25,888 nt of DNA from UPXZ01 sp964634605 (GTDB lineage: Bacteria; Bacteroidota; Bacteroidia; Bacteroidales; Paludibacteraceae), in assembly GCA_964634605.1 (NCBI GenBank), contig CAZWLJ010000044.1:1-25888 (forward strand). The letters are read 5' to 3'. Made by a program: the position numbers and the translations under genes. The notes under the pieces are model-generated. The model had not been told where the DNA came from. It did not search any database and was given only the letters and a program-made list of their open reading frames with translations. This document shows, piece by piece, positions 1 to 6,617 of the stretch (the first letter of the stretch is position 1; each line of letters starts with the position of its first letter).

Positions 1-28
1 TTTACTCATTTCTAAAAAATTAAAAATT

Positions 29-901
29 ATGAAATCAATAGTTTATATATTAATTACAATATTTTTATGCGGAATATTAGTTTCTGCATATCCTGAATCG
101 AATTCAAGCCAAAAGCAGGTTGTGAAAATTCAGTGTACAGTCAGTAATCCTGATTCAAAATTGCTTGATGAGTCCTGTTTAATTATTAAAAATCGATTGA
201 AAGACAATGAGGTGAAAAATTTTGATATGTCAGTAAATTCGCAGCGGGGAATCATTGAGATTGCTTTTAACGAAAAGACTGATTTAAAAGATATTTTGCC
301 ATTGCTTATTTCAAAGGGAGAAATTGAATTTTACGAAACGTATAAAAGAACAGACTTTATCAAACTCCTGGATAAAGATGACAAGTTGTTTACTTTACTG
401 AAAATTGACCCGGAGAATTCTGAAACAGATAGCTCATCACCAATTCTGGGGTACTGTAAACCTGAGTTTACTTCCCGGGTCGATTTGTATAATGCTCAGT
501 ATAATGCAGGTAAACCAGGCGGGGGCATCAATTTCGTTTGGGGTAAAGACATAAGCAGTGATGGAGATTGTTATTTGTACGTATTAAAACAAAAACCAGT
601 GCTTCTTAAGCAGCAAATCTCCGAAGTCACTGTAAATAAAGTAAATGCGAATGCAGAATTGATGATATCTTTTAATAACGATGGAGCTTTAGCCTGGCAA
701 AATCTTTCGAAAAATAACATCGGTAAGGCAATTGCACTGGTAATGGACAAAAAGGTTTTTTTTGCACCTGTGCTGAGGAATGAGATTAAAGGTGGTAAGT
801 GTTCAATTTCCGGAAATTTCACATTCAGGGAACTGACACAATTAAAATCGCTGATTAGCAACGGGGATTTACCATTGGACTTTATGTTAGTAGAAAAATA
901 A
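29..901 (+). CDS. Exported stand-alone SecD P1-domain-like protein
   Basis: The 290-residue product starts with a hydrophobic signal peptide (about residues 3-20, ending near VSAYP) and has no other membrane segment, so it is probably periplasmic. The body resembles the periplasmic P1 region of the Sec translocon subunit SecD. About residues 50-105 hold a base-like part (IIKNRL, then ending KGEIEFYETY). About residues 205-285 hold the head-like part, with GKAIALVMDKKVFFAPV, GGKCSISGNFT and a closing LISNGDLP, which parallels the family pattern of a GK.LAIVLDGKV..APV block, an I.G.FT block and L..G.LP. SecD itself is much longer and has six membrane helices, which are absent here. Residues 106-200 look unlike SecD and may be an insertion. 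The role is unknown; being a translocon accessory is only inference. It is the first gene of an A/T-rich block of unrelated genes on the same strand, with 215 bases to the next one. The homology is read by eye. Confidence 0.7.
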   Translation: MKSIVYILITIFLCGILVSAYPESNSSQKQVVKIQCTVSNPDSKLLDESCLIIKNRLKDNEVKNFDMSVNSQRGIIEIAFNEKTDLKDILPLLISKGEIEFYETYKRTDFIKLLDKDDKLFTLLKIDPENSETDSSSPILGYCKPEFTSRVDLYNAQYNAGKPGGGINFVWGKDISSDGDCYLYVLKQKPVLLKQQISEVTVNKVNANAELMISFNNDGALAWQNLSKNNIGKAIALVMDKKVFFAPVLRNEIKGGKCSISGNFTFRELTQLKSLISNGDLPLDFMLVEK

Positions 902-923
902 AGCTACATAACACACGGTAATA

Positions 924-1019
924 AAACACGCCGGATTTATCGGGATCGTGAACGTTTCGTCCCGCATCATAAAACGGTCACCGGATGATACATTTGCAGC
1001 TCCGGAATCCGGCGTGTTT
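924..1019. repeat. Inverted-repeat element with nested hairpins
   Basis: A perfect 14-base inverted repeat (aaacacgccggatt at 924-937, its complement at 1006-1019) encloses two smaller potential hairpins: cggga/tcccg at 941-945 and 960-964, and atcat/atgat at 966-970 and 985-989. It lies in the gap between the SecD-like gene and the protease gene. It has no poly-T tail, so it is not a standard terminator. It could be a non-autonomous mobile repeat or a structured RNA in a long intergenic transcript. Confidence 0.5.
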
Positions 1020-1051
1020 CATACCCGAAAGCATAACAGGGTGTCCGTCGT

Positions 1052-1067
1052 ACGCTGGCGTTAGCGT
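1052..1067. repeat. Small hairpin upstream of protease gene
   Basis: acgct (1052-1056) and agcgt (1063-1067) can pair around a six-base loop. It sits about 50 bases before the protease start codon. The surrounding G/C-rich stretch contrasts with the A/T-rich genes on both sides. Function unknown; it may belong to the same decayed repeat material as the element just upstream. Confidence 0.3.
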
Positions 1068-1116
1068 GAAAATAACGGCGCAGAATTAATTCATCATTTG
1101 AAAAAATTGAAATATC

Positions 1117-1860
1117 ATGAAAAAACTAATTTTTTGTTCTTTATTCATTCTTGTTCTCATTTCGTGCTCAAAGGCAAAAATTTCTGTTTCTGACAGGCAA
1201 TTTCCCCCGACAAGTTTGATAAACCATTTTGAATATTTTGACGGTGAACATGAATTCCATCAATTAGGAAGTGCATTTTTACTAAAATACAAAACGGATA
1301 CCTTTGCAATCACAGCCAAGCATATTCTTGGTGTTCTCAAACCCGATAGCATGAAAAATCTCACAATCGATAATTTTATAAAGAAATGGACTATGAGCCC
1401 GTTAGACAAGGAAAATGAAATCGTAATTGTTGATAAATTATTGAATGAGGATAAATCGGAAATTTTAAATTCGAAAACTCAGTTTGAGAAGGATTGGCTT
1501 GTGTTTTCAATAAAAGAAAACAGGTCAACGGTTATTCCTCTTGAATTCAGAGAAACACCATTAGTTAAAGGTGAAAAATTATACATTATTGGCTGGACCA
1601 GGCACATGAAGGAGGGAGCACAACGCGTATATGAATTTGAATACTTCAAAACTGATGGAACTCATATATTATTGAAAAAAATAATTGTTCCTGAAAAAAT
1701 GGGCGGCCTGAGTGGCGGACCTGTGGTTGACGTAAATGGCAAATTGGCCGGAATTGTATCAAACAGTAAATTTAGTATCCGGAATATGGAAAAATTAATT
1801 TCACCTGTAGGTACGGTTGAGTTAAAAGACTTTCTGGACGATTATTTAACAAATAAATGA
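1117..1860 (+). CDS. Trypsin-like serine protease lipoprotein
   Basis: The 247-residue product begins with a lipoprotein signal (MKKLIFCSLFILVLISC) whose lipobox LISC puts the lipidated cysteine at residue 17, so it should be anchored at the cell envelope. The rest fits a chymotrypsin-fold peptidase of the trypsin-like/HtrA type. GSAFLLKY is followed by the histidine block TAKHIL (His69), the aspartate block DWLVFS (Asp126) and the serine block GGLSGGPVVD (Ser199), in the order and spacing of a full catalytic triad, with the following GKLAGIVSN typical of the fold. There is no PDZ domain, which separates it from DegP/HtrA proteases. The substrate is unknown. It has its own wide upstream gap, so it need not be in an operon with its neighbours. 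It could be a processing protease for other envelope proteins, but nothing here shows that. Confidence 0.8.
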   Translation: MKKLIFCSLFILVLISCSKAKISVSDRQFPPTSLINHFEYFDGEHEFHQLGSAFLLKYKTDTFAITAKHILGVLKPDSMKNLTIDNFIKKWTMSPLDKENEIVIVDKLLNEDKSEILNSKTQFEKDWLVFSIKENRSTVIPLEFRETPLVKGEKLYIIGWTRHMKEGAQRVYEFEYFKTDGTHILLKKIIVPEKMGGLSGGPVVDVNGKLAGIVSNSKFSIRNMEKLISPVGTVELKDFLDDYLTNK

Positions 1861-1972
1861 TTCATATAAAAAAGCAAGACAACAGAATAACCCGGAATTT
1901 TTTGATTAGTACCTGCCCGAAAATTATAAAAACAGATTCGGAAAGCCCATTCCATTAAAAATAAGTTCAAAA

Positions 1973-2680
1973 ATGGAACATATCATTGACAAAATCAGAG
2001 CTGAGTTAAAGCAAAGTATCGACGCTAAAACGCTGGCTACCAGTCAGAATTTTTTCAAAGAAAAGATAAAGGTATACGGAGTCGGGGCTCCGGCTGTAAA
2101 GAAGATCAGTAAAGAGTATTATAAACAGATTGATTCCAGGCCAAAATCAGAAATCTTTGACCTTTGCGGGATTTTATGGCAATCAGGATATATTGAGGAA
2201 TCATTTATTGCGTGCAACTGGTCATATTATATTCACAAAAAATACGAACCGGACGATTTTCAGATATTTGAGAAATGGATTAATGATTACGTAAGCAATT
2301 GGGCTGGGTGTGACACATTATGTAATCATACTGTCGGGGAATTTATTGTGATGTATCCTCAGTTTATCGAAAGGCTGAAAGAAATAGCCGGATCAGATAA
2401 CAGATGGCTGCGCAGGGCTTCATCGGTATCATTAATTATACCAGCCAGAAAGGGTAAATTCCTCAAAGAAATATTGAAAATTGCTGATATTTTGTTGACC
2501 GACAAAGATGATTTAGTCCAAAAAGGATATGGATGGATGTTGAAAGCTGCCAGTGAAGCCCATCAGAAAGCAATATTTGATTACGTGATGCAAAACAAGT
2601 CAATCATGCCCCGGACATCATTAAGATATGCTATTGAAAAAATGCCTCAGGAATTGAAAAGCAAGGCTATGGAGAGATAA
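1973..2680 (+). CDS. AlkD-family DNA alkylation repair protein
   Basis: This 235-residue protein matches the HEAT-like-repeat DNA glycosylase family of Bacillus cereus AlkD, which removes positively charged alkylated bases such as 3- and 7-alkylpurines without flipping the base. The residues known to matter in AlkD (Trp109, Asp113, Arg148, Trp187) have counterparts at nearly identical positions here: W110 and D114 in NWAGCDTLCNH, R148 in WLRRASSVSLI, and W188 in KGYGWMLKAAS. A conserved C-terminal block (MPRTSLRYAIEKMP) is also present. There is no signal peptide, consistent with a cytoplasmic enzyme. The length is normal for the family. The start is the first ATG after a 112-base gap with no visible promoter box. 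It stands alone among unrelated genes. Confidence 0.88.
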   Translation: MEHIIDKIRAELKQSIDAKTLATSQNFFKEKIKVYGVGAPAVKKISKEYYKQIDSRPKSEIFDLCGILWQSGYIEESFIACNWSYYIHKKYEPDDFQIFEKWINDYVSNWAGCDTLCNHTVGEFIVMYPQFIERLKEIAGSDNRWLRRASSVSLIIPARKGKFLKEILKIADILLTDKDDLVQKGYGWMLKAASEAHQKAIFDYVMQNKSIMPRTSLRYAIEKMPQELKSKAMER

Positions 2681-2713
2681 GCCTGAAGAAAAAAATAAAA
2701 CAAACTAAACCTG

Positions 2714-2735
2714 GCTTTCGCTTGTGTCCGAAAGC
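2714..2735. repeat. Short hairpin between alkD-like and ferredoxin genes
   Basis: gctttcg (2714-2720) pairs with cgaaagc (2729-2735) around an eight-base loop. The downstream sequence is A-rich with only short T runs, so it is at best a weak terminator of the preceding gene. It may also be a processing site. Confidence 0.3.
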
Positions 2736-2761
2736 ATTAAAAAATTCAATTGACTGTAATT

Positions 2762-3601
2762 ATGAAAATCGAACTGAAATATTTTACAGGTACAGGAAAT
2801 TCATTAAAGATAATGGATACCTTCAGAGAAGTATTTGTCGGGTATAATCATGAGACATCGGTTTCGGAAATTAACTTTGAAAATCCACATCCGGATAACT
2901 CAGATTTATTAGGATTTTGTTTCCCGGTTTACGCTTTTGGGATACCCTGAATTTGCAGAAAGTATTTAAAATCAATTGACAGGTTTAAAAACCGCCAAAA
3001 AGTATTTGTAATAATAACGGCTGGCGATTCCGGCGAATCCGGTTTTTCCATAAACGAATGCGAAAAGATTCTGAAAAAGAAAAATTGCGATATGGTTTAT
3101 TCGGGAGTAATTCAAATGCCAATAAACTGGACTACTTCGCCTGAACCGCCTTTTCCCCCGCCAAAAGAAGAAGCTTTGGCTATTATCGAAGCCGGAGTTG
3201 AACAGGCAAAAAACATGGCTCAGGATATTTTAAACGGGGAAAAAAAACTTCATGTATTTAATTATCCGGAAAGATATACCAGGATTCGTTTTTACAAGGA
3301 TTACTGGTTGTTTAAATACATGGGTTTACCAAATTTATGGAGAACTTTTCAGGTTTATGACAATTGCAATGGATGCGGATTATGTTCAGGCATTTGTCCG
3401 ACAAAAAGTATAAAGATTGTAGAAAAAAAACCTGTCTGGAAATCCACGTGTGAGCAATGTATGCGGTGTGTTAATTTCTGTCCGAACGAATCGATTTATC
3501 AGACAATGGGCGGAGATACGAAAGGGAAAAACAAATATCACGAGCCTGATTTCAAACCAAAACAAAAATCAACCGGGTATAATACACGTAATAACCAGTA
3601 G
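2762..3601 (+). pseudogene. EFR1-type flavodoxin/ferredoxin, broken by in-frame TGA
   Basis: Read through one stop, this frame gives a protein of about 279 residues. A flavodoxin-like N-terminus begins ELKYFTGTGNSLKI, whose TGTGNS is the FMN phosphate loop, and later contains GFCFPVYAFGIP. A C-terminal pair of 4Fe-4S ferredoxin motifs follows: CNGCGLCSGICP and CEQCMRCVNFCP. This arrangement is the EFR1 family of electron carriers. At 2948-2950 the codon after GIP is TGA. The same frame continues with good family sequence (ICRKYLKSI, then VFVIITAGDSGESG), so there is no frameshift. The family normally has Arg or Lys near this position, so CGA to TGA is the simplest lesion. Start chosen at ATG 2762; an in-frame TTG at 2750 is less likely. 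The downstream part could only be made by readthrough or internal initiation (for example ATG 3092), which would omit the flavin loop. Confidence 0.8.
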
Positions 3602-3720
3602 ATCCTCCTTGCCGGTATGCTGGATATAGGGTGCCGCGTTCCACAAACGTTATTCCCTGATTATTTGAATAAATATTATAAATTTGCATTTCAAAGCAGA
3701 AAAATAAAAAAATCAAAAAG
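3602..3720. other. Intergenic gap with promoter for next gene
   Basis: This gap separates the A/T-rich accessory block from the housekeeping-like genes. A Bacteroidota -7 box (taaatttg, 3679-3686) is the only recognisable signal. The first 50 bases are G/C-richer and resemble nothing I can name. Confidence 0.4.
3679..3686 (+). promoter_or_regulatory. Bacteroidota -7 box for NAD(P)-binding gene
   Basis: taaatttg fits TAnnTTTG exactly, 34 bases before the start codon at 3721. The nearest TTTG upstream (3664-3667) is too close to serve as a normal -33 box, so the -33 element is unclear. Confidence 0.5.
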
Positions 3721-4353
3721 ATGAAATTAGTTATTTTCGGGGCTGGTGGAAAAACCGGCACATTGCTTACCCGGCAGGCATTAAATGCCGGTCACGAAGT
3801 TACTGCATACGTACGCCGGCCTGAATCGGTGACTGTGGAAGATAAACACCTGAAGGTAGTGGTGGGCGAACTCAGTGATGCGGTAAAAATCAGGGAGGCA
3901 GTTTCAGGTGCCGATGTGTGTATTTCCACGCTGGGCGGAAAATCGCTTACAAAACGAGCTATTCAGTTTACTCAGGGAATTGAGCACATAGTGGAAGCGA
4001 TGGAAGCCGAAAATGTCAATCGGATAATTTACATGTCGAGTGTTGGAGCCGGCGAAAGCCGTTTTCTCATGCCTCAGCCTGTTCGTTTTCTGATTGCTGA
4101 CGTGATGCTGCGCGTGCCGCTTGCCGACCATACCACCAACGAAAAACGTATTGCACGGAGTTCGCTCACCTGGACGGTAGTGCGTCCCGGCGGACTTACC
4201 GACGGCCCGTTGACGGACAACCTCAGGCATGGTTTTGAAAAAACAACGATCAAGGGCAGCACATCCGTTTCACGCGCCAGTGTGGCCGCGTTTATACTCG
4301 AGCAAACTACCGCCGATACCTACCACAACAAAGCTGTATGGCTTTACGGATAG
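3721..4353 (+). CDS. NAD(P)-binding, NmrA/BLVRB-like atypical SDR protein
   Basis: The 210-residue protein starts MKLVIFGAGGKTGTLLTRQA; the glycine-rich GAGGKTG (residues 7-13) is the dinucleotide-binding turn of atypical short-chain dehydrogenases (SDR5/NmrA-like, including biliverdin reductase B-like and YwnB-like proteins). Further family landmarks are YVRRPES at the end of strand 2 (basic residues that favour NADP), GELSD, CISTLGG, IIYMSSVGAG and WTVVRPGGLTDGPLT. There is no signal peptide. Many members reduce quinones or flavins or sense redox state, but the substrate cannot be read from the sequence. It has its own promoter box and is followed by a 267-base gap, so it is probably transcribed alone. 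Base composition is richer in G/C than the block to its left. Confidence 0.82.
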   Translation: MKLVIFGAGGKTGTLLTRQALNAGHEVTAYVRRPESVTVEDKHLKVVVGELSDAVKIREAVSGADVCISTLGGKSLTKRAIQFTQGIEHIVEAMEAENVNRIIYMSSVGAGESRFLMPQPVRFLIADVMLRVPLADHTTNEKRIARSSLTWTVVRPGGLTDGPLTDNLRHGFEKTTIKGSTSVSRASVAAFILEQTTADTYHNKAVWLYG

Positions 4354-4382
4354 CCATTTCTCGCACTTCGCTGTAAGGTGAT

Positions 4383-4498
4383 AGCCCGGATTCTTTATCC
4401 GGTTGGTGACGACGTAGTATGACTATACTTTTCATTCATCAGATTGTTGCGGCAAAATAGTAATAATCATCTTCCGTGCTCAGATACTATTCCGGGCT
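4383..4498. repeat. Inverted-repeat element upstream of tRNA gene
   Basis: agcccgga (4383-4390) and its complement (4491-4498) enclose two small hairpins, ccggat/atccgg at 4386-4391 and 4397-4402 and agtat/atact at 4416-4420 and 4425-4429. The first hairpin overlaps the outer left arm, so the two folds are alternatives. The design recalls the element at 924-1019 (outer ccgg-containing arms, small inner hairpins), though the internal sequences differ. The element fills most of the gap between the NAD(P)-binding gene and the tRNA. Confidence 0.35.
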
Positions 4499-4573
4499 CA
4501 TTATAAGAGTAAACTCACGTTAATTTATTGAAAATTGCCGTGAGTGTGAAGAATATTTTTCACGATTTATTTT

Positions 4574-4601
4574 TTTGTTACTGGAAAATATGTTATTTTT
4601 G
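4574..4601 (+). promoter_or_regulatory. Promoter of the tRNA gene
   Basis: The box tatttttg at 4594-4601 fits TAnnTTTG and lies 19 bases before the first base of the tRNA. TTTG at 4574-4577, 16 bases upstream, can serve as the -33 box, although this spacer is slightly short. Confidence 0.6.
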
Positions 4602-4620
4602 CACTCCATTTATGGAAAAC

Positions 4621-4695
4621 GGACCCATAGCTCAGTTGGTTAGTAGCACCTGACTCATAATCAGGGGGTCGCTGGTTCAAGCCCAGCTGGGTCCA
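4621..4695 (+). tRNA. tRNA with CAU anticodon (Ile2 or elongator Met)
   Basis: The cloverleaf is clear. The 7-bp acceptor stem is ggaccca/tgggtcc with discriminator A (4695). The anticodon stem cctga/tcagg holds the loop ctcataa (anticodon CAT), and the T arm is gctgg/ccagc with loop ttcaagc. CCA is not encoded. C at positions 4 and 5 of the acceptor stem, paired with G, together with A73, matches the features by which TilS recognises tRNA-Ile2. The T arm also resembles E. coli ileX. The gene may therefore read AUA after lysidine modification, but elongator Met cannot be excluded without comparison to the other CAU tRNAs of the genome. The D arm is odd: after ggttag an extra t precedes agc, so the 13-22 pair of the D stem is lost and the loop is enlarged. 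It has its own promoter and terminator. Confidence 0.92.
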
Positions 4696-4698
4696 CTG

Positions 4699-4736
4699 AA
4701 AACCTTATAGCAATAGTTATAAGGTTTTTCCTTTTT
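4699..4736 (+). terminator. Rho-independent terminator after tRNA
   Basis: An 11-bp perfect stem (4699-4709 with 4718-4728, core accttat/ataaggt) has an eight-base loop and is followed by a T-rich run to 4736. It begins three bases after the discriminator base and ends the tRNA transcript. Confidence 0.85.
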
Positions 4737-4789
4737 TAAAGGAAATATAAAGGATCGATTTCGTTTTTTATTGCTTCAGCAAAAAGTAG

Positions 4790-4797
4790 TATCTTTG
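4790..4797 (+). promoter_or_regulatory. Bacteroidota -7 box for HAD gene
   Basis: tatctttg fits TAnnTTTG and lies 29 bases before the start codon at 4826. A TTG at 4771-4773 gives a possible -33 element with a 16-base spacer. Confidence 0.55.
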
Positions 4798-4825
4798 CTA
4801 AAATAATATTTCATAATTTTATAAA

Positions 4826-5455
4826 ATGAATAAATATCAGGCCGTTACTACCATCATTTTTGATTTGGGCGGAGTGATTGTTGATCTGGATTGGGATTGC
4901 TGCATTGATAATTTCAGGAAGATAGGCATTCAGAACATGGAAAACCTGGTGAGTACCACGCTTCAGAAGGGATTTGTACTCGATTACGAACTGGGGTTGA
5001 TTACTGACGGACAATTCAGGGATGAAGTCAGAAAAAATGCTTCCGGAGAGGTTTCGGACAGTCAGATTGACCACGCCTGGACTTCGCTGCTGGTGGGTAT
5101 TCCCGGAGAAAAACTGGATATGCTTTTGGAACTGAAGAAGAAATATAAAATTTTCATGCTTAGCAACACGAATAATTTATCTTTCCGCCATTCCGAAAAA
5201 ATGTTTCAGGTGAACGGATACAATATCAGCGCTTTCTTTGATAAATGCTATCTCTCATACGAAATGAAACTGGCAAAACCGAAACCGGAAATATTCCGGG
5301 CGTTGTTGCACGATGCCGGTTTGGTAGCCGGAGAATGCCTTTTTCTGGATGATGGAATTCATAATATCGATACGGCTCAGACCCTCGGATTCAATGTGGA
5401 ATACATCAAACCCTTTTCATCCCCCGGCGAGTGGGAATTCCTGAAACAACTGTAA
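4826..5455 (+). CDS. HAD-family phosphatase (subfamily IA, YihX-like)
   Basis: The 209-residue protein carries the four HAD motifs. Motif I is IIFDLGGVIVDLD with nucleophile D13; the usual second Asp is Gly15, as in YihX-type sugar-phosphate phosphatases whose motif reads DLGNV. Motif II is FMLSNTN. Motif III is the lysine of KLAKPKPEIF. Motif IV is CLFLDDGIHNIDTA. The helical cap between motifs I and II (about residues 20-95) is the type-C1 cap of subfamily IA. It is cytoplasmic, with normal length for the family. The likely activity is hydrolysis of a small phosphomonoester such as a sugar phosphate, with the substrate unknown. It has its own promoter box downstream of the tRNA terminator, and a 160-base gap follows it, so it is probably monocistronic. 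Confidence 0.85.
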   Translation: MNKYQAVTTIIFDLGGVIVDLDWDCCIDNFRKIGIQNMENLVSTTLQKGFVLDYELGLITDGQFRDEVRKNASGEVSDSQIDHAWTSLLVGIPGEKLDMLLELKKKYKIFMLSNTNNLSFRHSEKMFQVNGYNISAFFDKCYLSYEMKLAKPKPEIFRALLHDAGLVAGECLFLDDGIHNIDTAQTLGFNVEYIKPFSSPGEWEFLKQL

Positions 5456-5615
5456 TACGTTCACTCACACTTTGACAGGTGCTACCGCCGTAAGGTGACC
5501 GGTTTTGATGTTGAATTTTTTCACAGTCCGGGTGTTTTGATGTTGTTCATAATTTTGTTTTCTGTACGTTGTATTCTGATAGTCAATGTTCATTCAAGTC
5601 TGAAATCTGACATAT

Positions 5616-6539
5616 ATGTTTGTATATAAAAATAACGATGCAGTCCCCTGGGACAAATGTGTGGCTACTGTGGGTTTTTTCGACGGTGTGCATGGCGGGC
5701 ACCGTTTTCTGCTCAACGAGGTAAAAAATGCCGCCCGTCTCGACCAGAGTATTTCGGTGGCTGTCACTTTCAACGAACATCCCCGTAAAGTACTGAAAAG
5801 CGATTTTCAGCCGCGACTCCTCACCACGCCGGAAGAAAAACTGCGGCAGATTGAAACTACCGGTATGGATGCCTGTGTGGTATTGAATTTCACGCAGCAA
5901 TTGGCACAACTCACTGCCCGTGAATTCATTACCAGTATATTGCACGAACGCCTGCATGTGAAAACACTTTTTGTGGGACACGACCACCGATTCGGACACA
6001 ACAGGGAAGAAGGATTCGAAGAATACCGAAAGTATGGTAATGAACTGGGAATAAATGTGATACAAGCAGAGCAGTTTATGCTCGACAGTGGCGAACACTT
6101 CAGCAGCTCGCAAATACGGAAAGCGCTCGAGGCAGGTGATATCCTGCAGGCTAATACCCTGCTGACTTACCCGTATACATTTATCGGGAAAGTGACGGGA
6201 GGATATAAAAACGGGCGGAAAATCGGGTTTCCGACTGCCAATATCTGGTTCGACAGCAAGGAAAAAATCATACCTGCAACAGGAGTTTACGCCGTGTACG
6301 TGTACCTGAAAGGCAAAAAACTGAAAGGAATGATGAATATCGGGTACCGGCCAACCTTTTCGGCTGATAATACACTCAGCATGGAAGTGCATATCATAGA
6401 TTTCGACGCGGATATTTACGACCACCAGATAAACGTGGAATGCATGTACCGCATCCGGAACGAAATGAAATTCAACGGCATAGACGAACTGATTGTCCAG
6501 TTGAAAAAAGACCGGGAAACGGTCAACAATTTACTGTAA
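5616..6539 (+). CDS. ribF: Bifunctional riboflavin kinase/FAD synthetase
   Basis: RibF phosphorylates riboflavin to FMN and adenylates FMN to FAD. The 307-residue length is normal. The N-terminal nucleotidyltransferase half shows VGFFDGVHGGHRFLL (residues 19-33, the HxGH-type adenylylation motif), followed by TFNEHPRKVL, a LLTTPEEKL segment and FVGHDHRFGHNREEG. The C-terminal kinase half (from about residue 185) shows GKVTGGYKNGRKIGFPTANI and later MMNIGYRPTF, the flavokinase signature, and ends with the usual R.E.KFNGIDELI.QLK.D. It is cytoplasmic and housekeeping. No canonical -7 box is visible immediately upstream. The 160-base gap before it contains an imperfect direct repeat built on ttttgatgttg (about 5502 and 5534). 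Confidence 0.96.
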   Translation: MFVYKNNDAVPWDKCVATVGFFDGVHGGHRFLLNEVKNAARLDQSISVAVTFNEHPRKVLKSDFQPRLLTTPEEKLRQIETTGMDACVVLNFTQQLAQLTAREFITSILHERLHVKTLFVGHDHRFGHNREEGFEEYRKYGNELGINVIQAEQFMLDSGEHFSSSQIRKALEAGDILQANTLLTYPYTFIGKVTGGYKNGRKIGFPTANIWFDSKEKIIPATGVYAVYVYLKGKKLKGMMNIGYRPTFSADNTLSMEVHIIDFDADIYDHQINVECMYRIRNEMKFNGIDELIVQLKKDRETVNNLL

Positions 6540-6566
6540 ATTACGTTAATAATAAAATAGATTGTA

Positions 6567-6574
6567 TAAATTTG
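6567..6574 (+). promoter_or_regulatory. Bacteroidota -7 box for M3 peptidase gene
   Basis: taaatttg fits TAnnTTTG and lies 43 bases before the start codon at 6618, in the 78-base gap after ribF. No good -33 TTTG is visible. Confidence 0.5.
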
Positions 6575-6617
6575 CATTCTAATATTCTGAAAAATAATAC
6601 TGTAAAAAAATGATTGT

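Noticed and set aside
901..1116. Possible integron attC site, prompted by the cgttagc stretch and inverted repeats between small same-strand genes
   Set aside because: The core site does not fit GTTRRRY, no matching partner core is present at the other end, and the other gaps in the block lack similar sites.
4621..4695. tRNA gene as the attachment site of a genomic island covering 1-3600
   Set aside because: Islands normally lie 3' of the tRNA, no duplicated tRNA 3' end is visible on the left, and no integrase gene is present.
5583..6425. A 280-codon open frame on the minus strand
   Set aside because: Antisense to ribF, which is complete with both catalytic halves.
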